DNA of 64,000 nt from Aquila chrysaetos chrysaetos (lineage: Eukaryota > Chordata > Aves > Accipitriformes > Accipitridae). Shown one piece after another: positions 1-22,741 of the stretch. A model generated the notes under the pieces. It was not told where the DNA came from. It saw only the letters and a list, made by a program, of their open reading frames with translations, and did not search any database. Made by a program: the position numbers and the translations under genes. Position 1 is the stretch's first letter. Each line of letters begins with the position of its first letter. The stretch spans positions 2,108,001 through 2,172,000 of the forward strand of contig NC_044024.1 in NCBI RefSeq assembly GCF_900496995.4. The letters run 5' to 3'.

Positions 1-140
1 GTACCAGATAAGCAGAAATGCTTTCATTTCTTTTCAGGCTACAAACTTATGTGAAAAGCCAGCAGTTACAGCTCAGCTCACAACCACAGAAGTGCTATCG
101 TTTACTTTTGTGTCAAAGTCTGATCCCCCCCCAGCCTTTC

Positions 141-163
141 TTTTTTTTTTTTTTTTTTTTTTT
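141..163 (+). repeat. T23 homopolymer
   Basis: An uninterrupted T run. Similar runs occur at 1263-1284 (T22) and 28392-28418 (T27), an A17 run at 8747-8763 and a G14 run at 14354-14367. None shows a recognisable retroposon body next to it. Confidence 0.9.
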
Positions 164-1976
164 ACCGTGATGTGAGAAGGCAAAGCCATAACTGCTTCCA
201 ACTTCACACTGGGCGATAAGGCACACTGGTAAGGGTAGGGTAGCCTGAATGGTGACTTCTATGTCCCTTTTCTTTTTCTAAGCATTAAGGATTAATGACT
301 GAAAGTGGCTGAGAATGTGAGATGTCAAAGAAGCTATGATCGCCAAGTGCAGAGAAACCAAAGTACTGAATCGCTTATCGTCCAGTAAGAGTGCCCGGTT
401 ACCACTGGTATCACCATCCCACAGAACCAAAAACCCCTACACATCCCTTTCCTCCCCAGGGATTTTTGATCATCAAGTGGAAACTGTAGGTTTACCTATC
501 CATGGATCTATTCCTGATGAATCCCACATGCCGGCACTCTCACTCCAGAATACAAGCACCTGGTTCCACTCCAACAAAAGATTAGGTTTGTAGGAAGTTC
601 CTTGTTCCACAATCAGGTGTCCACACACAGGCTTAACCCAGAACAGCTTCAACCATCAACAAGCCCTAAAATGGAACAGCTCATGAGAACCTGAATGCTT
701 CTGTAACAGACACACAACCTCTACATCCACAGTCAGAATGACTTTTAAGACAGTAAATTCACTTTCACATTTGTTAATGAAGAACTCGGAGGTGTCACAG
801 GACAAACAGAGAAAAAAAAACGCTTAAGTAAACAAAATAGTTGAACTGTAAGAAATAATTTCCTTTGGAGGTGGAGTGCTAGGTGGAGAGTCTTTAATTA
901 TTCTCAAGGCAGGAAATACACCCATTCTTATTGCCTAGGTAATATCACAAATATATACACATAATGAAGAAATAATTTTAATGAAATAATGTGACTGTAA
1001 TTATACATATTATAATTATTTTGGTTGCAGTCTCGAAGCTTCAATCAGTGCTAGCATTTGGGCTCTGTGCCATAGCTGGCAGCCAAGCCATCCCCCACAC
1101 GGCTTAAAATTAGGACAGTCAAAGCAGCTTTAATCCTTCCAAGCCTGACCTCGAGCTCAGACTTCCCAAAGCAGTAATTCAGCCGCATGGCTACTGTGCC
1201 ACTGCAGAGGCTTTGTGGACGGCCTTTTTCTGGTCCTACAAATATTCTCTTCTGTTATAGGATTTTTTTTTTTTTTTTTTTTTTAGCTTGGGGCATGTTA
1301 GGAGAATGCAAGATGAAATGCAGCAGATCAGGAAAGTGGTAGGGTGGAAGAGGCTGTCTTTAGTTAAACATCATAATGTTTTTCTTTCTTTCTAGCCTTC
1401 CTGAGTAGTTCAGAGAAGACCAAGAAACAAAAGCATCAACCTACAAAATCTAAAGCTGACAGCTGCTCGATCATTAACAAGGGGACTGCCCAATTCAGCC
1501 CACCCTGCTGCAAGCAGAGCTGAAGCAGTCGGGGAAGAACAAATCCCAGACATAAAAGGATGATTTAAAAATAGTAAACCAGAATTTTTCTCAGGGAAAT
1601 TCAGAGCCAGTTTCAGCGCTCTGACATTTATGCCATCATTCACCATAAACTCTGCTGAGCACATCTGTATTTTTGGTGGCTTTCCCTGTAATGCCAGGAA
1701 CTAATGAAGTCCACAGAAGTCAGTCCAGTCTTGCTGAAGACCTAGCAGGCTCTTTATCTTCCAGGCATCTGCATATATACACTGCAACTTTTGCTGTGGG
1801 TGTGAGGTGAGAGTTTTTCACTACCATACTAAGCATGGCTGTGCTGCAACAGTCCACAGTACAGAGTTGAGCTTATTCTGAAAAATGTCTCACTTTTAGA
1901 CAACCAGTTTATCAAGTCTGAGGTGCTAAAGCTCTATTTCATACCAGGTTGAGGCCTTGGTATGTCTTTCAAAGGT

Positions 1977-2057
1977 CTCCACACTGTCCCCATTTTTTCT
2001 TCCCTGGGTCTTCACCTCCACACTGTCCCCATTTTTTCTTCCCTGGATCTTCATGTC
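1977..2057 (+). repeat. Two-copy 39-bp tandem duplication
   Basis: The block beginning CCACACTGTCCCCATTTTTT and ending in GGRTCTTCA occurs twice, 39 bp apart, with one or two differences. Because 39 is a multiple of three, one plus-strand frame shows a repeated 13-residue unit. Confidence 0.9.
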
Positions 2058-2872
2058 AAGGTATTCATATATGCAAATAACAGTTTAATTCCTATGAATT
2101 TTTACAAAGTCAGACTGGAGGAAACTCTGAAGTTCCAGTGTAGACTAACACCTACTCTAATGGAAGTTTCTGTCACATACACACCACCACCACCAGCCCA
2201 CATCTTACCAGTCACACTCAGACAGAAAGCCATCAGGCTTCTGCAAAGGTCAACAGCATCTCCTCCAAGTAACAAATTCAAGTTTGTTCTTAACTGTGAT
2301 TTTTCTCATGTGTCTTTCCAATTAGAGTATTTAAACTTGAAAAAACCTCACATGTAATGCTGGAAGAAGAATCATCCAAAGTGCTGGACTGTCAGCTTAA
2401 CAGTCATAAAGGTATTTAAAACTTATATCTAAAATATACTGTGTCAGAAAAATAACCTGCAAGCTAGCATAAAGATAATTTGTCAATAAGCAAGTGCACA
2501 GATACTGCTGATTGTCCTGTGTGCATGGGTTGCTTTTTCAGTAAGCACACCTGTAAAGAGAACCTACTACAGCAAATAAGTTCACATTTACATCTTGGTA
2601 GTGTTACCCCTTCAGTTACCACACCCATGTTTGAAGCACAGTCTTACTTGGATATCTAATAGCGTTTTACACAGGTTACAGTTGTATTACAAAAATGTTC
2701 TTTACTATAGATAAAAACTAAGCAAAGACACTGAACACCACCTAGAGGAAGCTTTCCTCAAACCATTTTTAGGTTTAATTTTGGCAAAATACCTGAAAAC
2801 CTGTATGTTAGAATAAATACAGCAAGTTTTTATCAGTTACACATACTTTATGCCCCAGCGCTTGCTGCCTGT

Positions 2873-2884
2873 GCCATCTACTGG
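2873..2884 (-). promoter_or_regulatory. Candidate CTCF site downstream of ITM2A
   Basis: The plus strand reads GCCATCTACTGG, which fits the reverse complement of the CTCF core (GCCMYCTRSTGG) at every position. It lies 1.8 kb past the ITM2A poly(A) signal. A 12-base degenerate match can occur by chance. Confidence 0.3.
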
Positions 2885-4629
2885 TGCAAAGGACTCCTCT
2901 GGCTCACGCCCTCTTCTCCTGCTTCCTACAGACCAGCTGAACACAGCAGCTACTCAAACTGAGAGACAGCATTAGAAGATCCCAGGAGTACTAGCTGTTT
3001 TCATAGAAGCAACCTTAAAACTGCAGTCCTTTGATCTGAATGCCCGCCCCCAGCATAAAATGATTAGGGACAGATAATAAGCCTAGCATGCCACACACAT
3101 GACCGAAACTTCAGCTACTTTCTCAATGCAAGAGCACCAAGCAGGTAAGAACAATCTGTTCCTTTGAACAGATTCTGGCTTATTGCCTAGAACATCTAAT
3201 AAGCTCTTAAGGAACGGACTTCGTTTCTTCTAAAATCTTTACCAGACAAAGGTAAAAGGCTGAAACAGTTTCAATTTGGAAGCACGTCTAGCGTTCCTGT
3301 TACATGTCTTAAGGTAGCCAGCAGGTTAAAGGCTTGTACAGCTTGTACATCCACTGCACAGTCGCTCAGAGCTGGAAGGAAGAATTTGTATTTTTTGTTT
3401 TCAGGAAAGTCAAACCTCAACACTGCAAGCAGATGCTTCTTGCGCTCTGCAACTAACACATTTCCAAACCCTTCCACTCAAGACTACCAAAACAAACAAG
3501 ACAGCCAACCCACCCCGGTTATCCTCTCAGACAATCCAGAGGAGGAGGAAATCACGATGATGGTAACTTGCCCAAGCACATGCAAGTCTGTAGCAGGACC
3601 TTGTCAGTGCAGCTACTTCCCCCAGTAACACATACCTGTTTCAGTAAGGCGTACCTGACTCTCAGTGACAATAATTAAGAGCTTTCTACAGCATTCTATT
3701 TCAGAAAATTTAAGTACATAGTGAAATACTCTCCTACACTTACTATTTTAGAGCCAAGCAGACCAAAGCTCTACTTTTGGGACACATCCTCTGCATTGCC
3801 TCACCATACACCTCGGGAGAAGAGCTGCATTAGTTTCCAAGACAAGGCAGCAGAATCCCCTACTGCCCAGGAGCTGTGCTCCATTCCCTTCCTCTGCACA
3901 GTTTCATAAAAAATGACTGAGAGCAGCTACTCCTATAGTCACTTCTCACTTCCCAGTTCTTAGCACAGAAAGCCTGCTTACTCTTTTAATGCCAGCTGTA
4001 TAGTCCAAGTCACTTTCCAGGAAAGCCAGAAAGGTTCAGTACACACTTTAGCACTCTGAGAACCAGTCAAAGAAATTTCACCACAGCACCCTCATAACTC
4101 CAAGCTTAAAGCTCAGCAAAACTCATGGGTAAATGCTGAAAGGTGTTACAGTAAGTTAATTAACCCTCTGCTGCCTTGGTCTATTATGATATGCTAAAAA
4201 GACTTCTCTGTATATTTATGGCAGTGTTAATAAGACAAGCAAATCTTTAATCACCAGCCTCATCAACACCACTGTTCAAATGGATGACTTACAGAATGCA
4301 TCTTTCCTTTGCTATACCACAACTGACTGCCCACACGCCAGGAACTCCGCTCAATGGGTAAACATCACTGAGAATTGCCCCTTGGGGAAACAAGTCTGAA
4401 GCAAGTTGTCTTGTCTTCCCTCTGTTGCCCAAGTTCATTTTGCACCACAAAGCATTTCCACAACAACAGGAAGAGGAAATTGGCCTTCACAAGCTGAAAA
4501 AGAGGTGAGGGTAAGAGGGGACAGCACTGCATGCTGCCCCAGGCCTATAACCATCACTTCTCCCACGTGGGCCATATACCAGCATACTGCACTCTTGCCT
4601 CTGAGCACCATGAAGTCACACAAACACCA

Positions 4630-5622
4630 AAGTTTTAGAGAAACATTTATTATAGGGTTGCAGAATTTATGCCAATATAAAGTCCTTTAATAAAACTCTC
4701 AAGTTCATCAACTGCAGGACACTAACTCTTCATTATCTTTATACTGCAGCTTTCAAAAAAAGGAACAATGCTCTGACTGCAGTAGTAACGCTACTTGCTC
4801 ATAAAAAGTTGATCTAAAAAGTTTATATAAGCCAGAGTAGTTTAAGTTTACAACTACAGTCACGTTCACAACTGAGCTATACCAGAACAGATTCTTGAAA
4901 TAGGAAGTTACAGGATAAACAAATTCATAACCAAAAATACTGACAAGCTTTAAGAGCAACTCTATCTGAATCTAACAACTAAATAGCACAAAACCAAACA
5001 AAGGTAGAAGAATTAAACGTAAGCTCGGGGAAGGTTCCAAATATACATACAAATTCAATACAGTAATTGCACAAAATGAAATAGGGTAGTGTTAAAGGTT
5101 TATGATCACTGAGGTTGGATTTTACATGCTTCACACATGGTAGTTAAAATAAACCTTTAATGATACACATCAGAAGGTTTTTTAGCCAGGATACGGAGTG
5201 CAGAGCTATTCTACAGAACTACACAAGATGTGCAAACCACAGATTATTAATATTAATCATTCTGTGAAAGTTAAGGTGAACAGAATTGGTTCCAGCCAAG
5301 GAATTGGTTAACATTTTTATATATATATATATTTTTCTGCCATTCCCAGATTACACTAAATCAAACACATTCAACGGATAAACTGATATTAACCTTCTAA
5401 AAAAACCTTACTCAAATTTAAGTTTTACATGAGATAACTAAAAAGTTATACCAAGGATCAAAGAAAGCTGAAATGGTGACTTTGTCTTTTGAAATACAAG
5501 CAATACACAGAAAATGCATAAGGCTTTTGATTATCACTGCACATTTTAATTTAAGAAGTCAATGTCTAATGCTCAGACTTCTCAATAAAGGTGTGAACTA
5601 GTCACCTCCCATCCAACACCCT
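4630..5622 (-). other. ITM2A: ITM2A 3' untranslated region
   Basis: This is the stretch from the stop codon to the inferred cleavage zone, about 990 nt. It is AT-rich and contains a short TA repeat around 5318-5332. The start is set by the stop codon. The end is inferred from the poly(A) signal and its downstream element, so it is approximate. Confidence 0.75.
4646..4651 (-). terminator. ITM2A poly(A) signal
   Basis: On the minus strand this reads AATAAA. It is followed 15-35 nt downstream by a U/GU-rich stretch (TTTGGTGTTTGTGTGAC, about 4616-4632), which is the expected arrangement of a cleavage and polyadenylation site. ATTAAA variants on the minus strand closer to the stop codon could give shorter transcripts. 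Confidence 0.7.
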
Positions 5623-15618
<9,996 letters not shown>

Positions 15619-15760
15619 GACGCCGCTACCTCGCACCGCCGCCTCCCTGCTGAAGAGCCTCCGGGCGGCGGGGCGGGGCGAGCTGAACTGGCCACGCCCC
15701 CCCCGCTTCGCCCCGCCCCGCCTCACCGCCGAGCACCGCCTGGCGGGCAGGGGAGGGAAG

Positions 15761-15776
15761 AGCGCCCCCTGCAGGC
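15761..15776 (-). promoter_or_regulatory. Candidate CTCF site at the ITM2A promoter
   Basis: The minus strand reads GCCTGCAGGGGGCGCT. This matches 11 of 12 positions of the CTCF core CCASYAGRKGGC, with T in place of A at position 3, and keeps the GCGCT tail. It sits about 150 bp upstream of the ITM2A start codon. Match by eye only. Confidence 0.45.
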
Positions 15777-16330
15777 CGGGCGCCTCACCGGGGCTCGTCC
15801 CCGCCCGCCGGCAGCCGGGGCGGGAAAAAAGGCGGGAAGAGACCCCGGCGGGTGAACGGCAAAGCCTGACGGTGCTCCCGGCGGTGGGACGCTGAGCAGG
15901 GTGCCGGCGTCCCACCTCAGCCCTAAAAGCCTCCTCCGTCCCCTCAGAATGCGACGCCGAAGCAGAAATTTAATGACATTAACAGCGGGGCGGAGTACCT
16001 GACCCCGAAAGGGAGACGTGCCATAAACTGCTTGGGGGTGACCTAACCTTTTCCTTTTCTCCTCATGTTTGTGTGGAGGGCGGCACCCTGCAAGAGGGGG
16101 TAAGGTCCTCTGAGCTGCCGGGGAAACGCCACCGCCTGTCCTCGGTGCTGAGGCCGAGCCCGCCGCGCCGGGCCCTTGCGCGGGCCTTGCTGGAGCGGCC
16201 TTTATCCTTACGGAGCTTTCTAGAAACACCACGGCTGTCCCTGTTAGGGGCTATGCAGCTGCACGGGGAGCTTCACAGGCAAGGGCAGGGACCAAACTCC
16301 CACCTTAAAAGACCTGCATCCTAAAAACAG

Positions 16331-19300
16331 CCTGAAATCTGGGAGAGGCTGGCTCTGCCACGTTCAGTGTGCCACGGGCATGGGGATATTTTTAGTCAAG
16401 CTACCTCCCTTCTCTTGTGAAATACGGCCTAAGGGATTTTTAACAGCCAAGGAGGCAGACAAGGCATCATCGTTCATTTCATGTCTCCAAAGGGGGAGAA
16501 GAAGAAAAGGCTTCATGTATGAGACTGTCTGAAACCATCTTCTCCTTCATATGGATGAAAGTCTGTGTCCGTCTCACTGGAATTTGACTTTACGGCTCTA
16601 GAAAGAAATCTGGTTTGAATCTGGTGCCTACACCATTGAACTCTTCCTCGCAGACTGCTGTAATTAAACAGAACTGAACACTATGCAAATATTGCAATAA
16701 GTAATTCTTCTAAGTGTAAACAAAATGCAGTGTGTATTCCAGCATTCAAAGCATGTTCCTGTTACTCTACAGATGCAATACTACTGTTATTTCCTTTCAA
16801 GATCATAGTTTTGATGTTGCTCCCTTTCATGTTAATAAGAATTTTGACTCTGACTTCAGTCAGAGAAGAGCAAAGTCTTTTATGTTTATTTAACCCGACT
16901 TTGTCTAGTAACAGAAAATATTTTTACCTCATTTTACCAGGAAACCAGTGAAAAATTAATTTTCATACTTCCTAGCTTTAGCATGTTAGGGATCAGTTAA
17001 GCCATACTGTCATCAAAGTCCCTGAAACACAGATTTAAAAATGATGAAGTATGTTTCCTGTATCTGTACTCTACAACCTGTCAGTTTATAAATTATATGA
17101 ATAATTTTCAGTATCTTAATCTAGTATCATTACTTTGTGCTTAAAGAAATTGGCTTTATCTTCCAATTCCCCAACACCTTTACTTGAAAAAGAACACAGA
17201 AATAAAGCTGAAATAGACCCTTGCTATTTATCAAGACTAGTGTCTGTACATCCTGGCTCACTCACTGTCTATGTTCTTTGATCTGTTGTAAGGGATGGAC
17301 ACAGCTTGAAATATTGTGCTCAGAGAAAAATTTAAAAATGTAAGTTTTTTTGACATTTGTCTGCACTCACTGAATTTGCAAAACTAGAACTCTCATAAGA
17401 TGTCATGATTTTTTTCTTTGTGCATTTCTATTTGTAGCATCTGTGACAATCTTTTATCTTAACATGTTCAAAACTTATTTAGAATGTGCAGTGTCTAGGA
17501 GAAAGTCATTTCAGTATCATCAAACATTTTTTCCTATCCTTACACACCTGATAATAACTGTCAATTCAGTCAGTAACTACTCCTTCCAAATAAAGCTCCT
17601 CCTACAATAGTCTGACTGTGTTTTGTGGAGCAGTTGCAATCTGAAGTACAGGGTCTGGGAAGACAAATTCCATCCTCAGATGCACAGACGTAAGAAAATT
17701 CAGATTTTTTTACCATCATGAAATCATCAGGCCGTTCAACTGAATAAATATTAGAGATCTCTATGGGTGACTCCAGCACTTCACTTCTAAAATGCTTTTG
17801 CATCATCCTCTTAGTACTGGCCTAGTTTTCTTTCAGACTTTCGTGTATGTTGGCTGCAGTTTACACCTGGAAATCCCAAGACATCTAAACAAGTAATATA
17901 ATTTACTCTTTTGAATTCCATAATATTTCTGATGTTCCTTTCTACTGAAATACCCTGGGTTTAGTTTACTGGTATTTATTCTGAGATCATCTTTATCACC
18001 TTGAAAGGCAAGAGATTATCCCCTTATCCTTAATTATCCTTTTAATCCTTCTGGTGTTTGTAATGTTAAAGCAACACTGCTTAAAAAATTAACAAATACA
18101 CAGACTAGATTTTCCTAGAGGCCAGAGGAATTTGGCCAAAAATGTGAACTGGTATGCCATAGTGGCTATGCTTCTGTTACCTTTAAGCTTACTCACAAAC
18201 AGAAGCGAACTGCCTTTCTTAAGAGTGACTTTAAACACCGACACCTCCCTCTTTAGTGGTAGCGATGATGTGAGTAGCCCAGACAGTCTAAGAATATTAA
18301 AGAACAAGGTTTGGAAGGTGAGGTGGTATCTTTTATTAGACTAATCATTGGTTCAGCGGATAATGCCACCTGAAGCGTCTTTTTGAGCACTTCTGCATAG
18401 CACTAAACCTAATTTTTACTGTGTAGGAATTTTTTAACTATTCTAATGTACTGTTTTAAAAACTCAAACTTCTCAAACTTTAAAATACATTTATGTTTAG
18501 TCTATCTATCTCCTCCTCTTGTGTATGCCAGGAGAATACTTCCTTACCTTTTGGGAACAATAAGATATTATATTTGTCCGAGTTTGTAAAGTATTCTCAG
18601 ACTTTGAAGTAGAAGGTACTACGTATGTGCATAATCTTCAGTTGTGTATATTCTTCTAGTTCAAACAAAGCTATGATCAGGAGGGCTGGCAAGACATGTA
18701 AGCACATGCTTTACATTTCAGTGGTCACTGACAGCTTAATGTTAAGCATGTCTTTGTTAGACCTGAATCCACCTAGATAGTTAAGTACTGAAGAGCATAT
18801 TCACTTAGCATGAACTTCATGCTCTCACTGCACATTGCACAAGTTCACAGGTACAAGGGTTGTCCCCTACACAGAACATTATACATGCACAGAGCATTGC
18901 ACAGTTGAGCCCCAGCCCAGACTCAAGGTAGCACATGTAGAGAAACAATAATTACTACATGTAATTAATAACAGTTTTAAATATACACTATCTCTATTAA
19001 TTGATTTTTTTTATGAGTAGCATAATGACTGAAAGAAGGACAACAAAAGGTAGACAATAAGTACGTCATGTAGGACTGTTAAAAATGAAAGAGAAACTAC
19101 GAACTTCCTCCTTTACAAAAGGAGACCTTCTCCAAGTTTGATGGTTTATGTTTATCCAGATGTCTGAAGTTCTACATTTTGCCTCCAGTCCTTTTCCACC
19201 TCTTTGCTGAGGATTCCTCCTTCATCACCTCCTCAGCCCGTTTTCCCTCTCTCTCTAGCTCTGATACTCACTGCCTCCATTCCTCCTCTAACCAGTGACC

Positions 19301-22300
19301 CTGGGACCTCTTTTGCATTTCTCTACCTTGCTCTTGTTTATAAGGCTGTTGATAAGGGATCTATCTGTATTTCAGACTATGTAGCTGTTATGCTGAGAGC
19401 TGCCAATATAAACTTTTGCAGAGGAAGGTTTTTCCCACTGGGCTGAGATTAATTTGGGCCCTTGACTGAGGATCTCTGTTTCTGGACAGCAAATGCTGTC
19501 CAGTGCTGCCTGGTGTGCTTTTCTTCACTGCAGCAGTATTAGCTTAATATCTGTGGCAAAAAAAAAAAGCATGCATTACTCACTTCTGCTGATTGTCTTG
19601 TTACAAAATATTGTAACAGGAATATTAGTTAAATGGAAAATAGCCTATTTACATACAGGGGAAAGTCATGAGTCCATTTTCTCTGCAGTGACAAACTGTG
19701 GAAGTGATGAGCAGAAAAGTGAGCTTGAAGGAGACAGAGATGAAGAGGAGATAACCGATTAAGCAACAGTGTCAAGAGCACATCCTCTAATGGCTGTGCT
19801 CAGACCGATGTTGAAGAGGACTCGCTGCCCACACAGCCATTGCCTCACGGAACAGAATTCCACAAGAAATTCCAGTCCTCCAGAAAATCTGCCGAGCAAG
19901 CAGCACGCCCAGAATGATCAGCAACCCCAAACGATTAAAGGGCCAAATTCACTTCTGTGTAACTGCAGTGAGGCAAACAGAATTACACTAGAGATATATT
20001 AGGAACCCAGAGTCTTGGCAGGTCTAAAAAAGCCTTGCTAAACACTACTATTAGAGGAAAAACAATAAACACTCAAAGCTCAAACTGCCTTCTACTGAAC
20101 TGACCAAATATGCATTTTTGGACACAGATTAATGTTTACCTTGGCATTTAGGGGTATCATCTCAGGTTCCCCCTTTTTCCTTTCAGGCACGGTTCCCCCC
20201 AAAACCGCCCTTATGGATGGCGTGCCGCAGCAATTCTCCCTCTGGCAAGGTGGCCTGGCCGAGGGTCATTTCGCTCCCCTGCTCGGCAGCACCGTGCGGC
20301 ACGTTCCCCTGCCTGGGGCTGCCGTGGGCGAGGACCCCCGGGCTGAGCAAGAACCGTGGGCTGACCAGGGGCTGTTGCTTGTTAGACACCCTAAATTGGA
20401 AAGTGCTGGGGTTAACCTCACCCATCCATCCTTGGAATTTTCTCTGTGTCCTAATCTCTACTTGCTAGCAGGAGTTGCGGGGTGGTGTCCCAGCCAGCCT
20501 GCTAGAATGCAGCGTGGCAGCGGCAGAGCCCACACCTACACCCGAGACTGAGCAGACATTGCTGCAATAGCCAGAGTCTTACCAACGGCAGCAAAACAAC
20601 CCAGTGCCGACCATGCTTGTGAGCACAGTCATCGTTGGAATTTAGTTTAACGATGAGCATGGACATGGGTACATCTTGTTTGGCTATGCTGTCTGAAACT
20701 GTGCTGAGCTCGACGTGTGCTTGCCTACAGATGCAGTTAAGCCAGAGCTGTACGTACACTGCGGCTGTGTGAAGATGTTCCCAGATCAACAGAGCTGTGT
20801 TGGCAGAGATCCCTAATGTACTGTCAAAACTGTGCATTGACTGGTGTAGCTTGTTTGACTTGTTATGTGTGGGTTTACTTTGCAATGTGTTGATATGGCC
20901 GTGCACACAGGGGCAGCTCTTTTCTGGCTTAATGAAAATAGTACCTATCCAGACGGTACTCCTGAACTACATAAATGATTGCTGTGTAGGCACGTTGCCA
21001 GTTTCACATCGATTAAGTCTTCCAGTGAAGACGCAGTTCCGAAAAAAGCCAAGGAAACAAGAGCTCTAGTTTGGTCTGATGGTTTACATCCATGTGTGTT
21101 GCACACACACCACTTGCGTATAGAGTAGCTATATCTGTTAATATGACATTAGTAAGGGACTTATAGCTAGACAACATTCCAGCTGAAGAGTTTTCTTATT
21201 TACAAGATGATGTAATCAGGCACCCAGCCTGAGCACTGCACTAAGAGGCTATAGAAGGTTTTGCAGCTGGGGTGAAAAATCACAGGTGAATCTTTCAAGG
21301 GCTTTAGCAGAGTTTTGTTAATCATGCAGAGGATTTATCAGAACTGGAACTGATAGTATCTAGTTAGTAAAAAAGCTATCTATAACACAATTATAGGACA
21401 CCTTTCCTGCAAATAGCACCCTACTTTCTGTCACTTTTCTGTCTAAATAAGAGCAAGTATGTATTTCAGGTATCATAACAATATAACTAATTTTTAAGAA
21501 CTTTAAAGAACAAAATATTTTATTATATCACCTTACCTACCAAACTTCAGTCCATTAGTGCTAACAGAAATCAACCTCATGCTTGCCTTTGAGTAAGAAT
21601 GCATTATCAATTTTTGCAGCCAGCTGAACTGCCCTTTTGCTTTCTTTTACCTAATGAAATAATATGAACTTTCAAAAAAGAAGCACTGATGGAAAATGAA
21701 CCTGCCTGCACCCTCATCTACTCCTATGGGCATTTTTTTAGAATACAGGTGTCCCTTTTCGTCTGTGTGAAGCCTATACTGTCAAAAATAGAAATACCGC
21801 AGAACACCTGTCCTAACAGCAGCTTGGAGTACAAATATTGTCAGTTAAACAGATTTGTTGCTTTTTTCTGCAGATTGTCAGAGAAGTTGTGCAAGGGGTG
21901 CAGATTTTCTGTTAAGGAGCAGAGGAAGTGATAGCGGTATCCTGTTACGGCATTTATCTATGAGCAAAGGGACTGACAGCTCCGAGAAGCAAAGCCTCAA
22001 CAAAGTTGCTGTGTCTGCTTCTGGGTGAAGATGAAAGCTGCTTCTGTAAGACGCAGAGCCCAGCTTGCGTTTCCTTTTTGCAATGCAGAGAGGAAGAAGC
22101 CTGTGATCGTACACACACAAACACACACATGCAAGTTTATGGTGCAGGGAGGAAGAAACACGATCACACACATGCACTCTCATACAAACACAAGCACATA
22201 CTTACACAAAGTTAAAACATAGATGAAATATTATGTTGTCAAAACAGATCCTAACAAGATTGTTAATTTTTTAAAATGTATTCGTTTTGAGAAGATGGCT

Positions 22301-22741
22301 TTTGATTTTAAGGAAAAGTAAATCTACTGTCTACACCATTTTTATAGACTACAGGTTTTGCTGCAGAAGGTGTTTTCTGTTCATACGATAGATACTACAT
22401 CATGATACAGGAAATAACTTGCCATACTTTATTTTCCTGTTCCAAGAAATCTTTTCATACTGAGGAGACACCTGGTGATATTAGAAGTCTTTGATGGGAC
22501 ACCATGTGATGCTATTTTTGAATGTGTTGGCTTTCCAGCAGACAACGGAGTGAATAGCATTTGCGTTTTGAAGGAGTGGAATTAAGAAATTCCCTAAAAA
22601 ATGGTAGTTTTCTTCTTCTATTGCACTCTTGTATGAAGCTCCCTGGTTCAGAAAGAAAGTCCTTTTAAGGAAAGCAATTCAGGATATATTGAAATCTCAC
22701 CAAGTTAATGTCAAAGACATGTGCATCAGCCTGAATTTAAG
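16331..22741. other. Intergenic DNA, no gene seen
   Basis: It is AT-rich, with a CA-rich cluster at 22108-22205. The stretch 18300-18400 weakly recalls an old dispersed amniote repeat. No open frame here carries a recognisable protein domain. Confidence 0.6.
22108..22205 (+). repeat. CA-rich microsatellite-like tract
   Basis: Two imperfect (CA)n-type blocks (ACACACACAAACACACACAT and a looser one about 50 bp later) are separated by a short G/A-rich spacer. Confidence 0.7.

Larger units (their letters stand above)
1..4611. other. Region downstream of ITM2A, no gene seen
   Basis: It is AT-rich single-copy-looking DNA with T-runs at 141-163 and 1263-1284 and a two-copy 39-bp duplication near 1977-2057. 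None of the open frames resembles a known protein or has convincing splice signals. Confidence 0.6.

Noticed and set aside
15619-15915. N-terminal extension of ITM2A by 99 codons to an upstream in-frame ATG
   Set aside because: The frame is open, but family members start at MVKIAF, the downstream ATG has a good context, and the extension is low-complexity Arg/Pro/Gly typical of GC-rich leader DNA.
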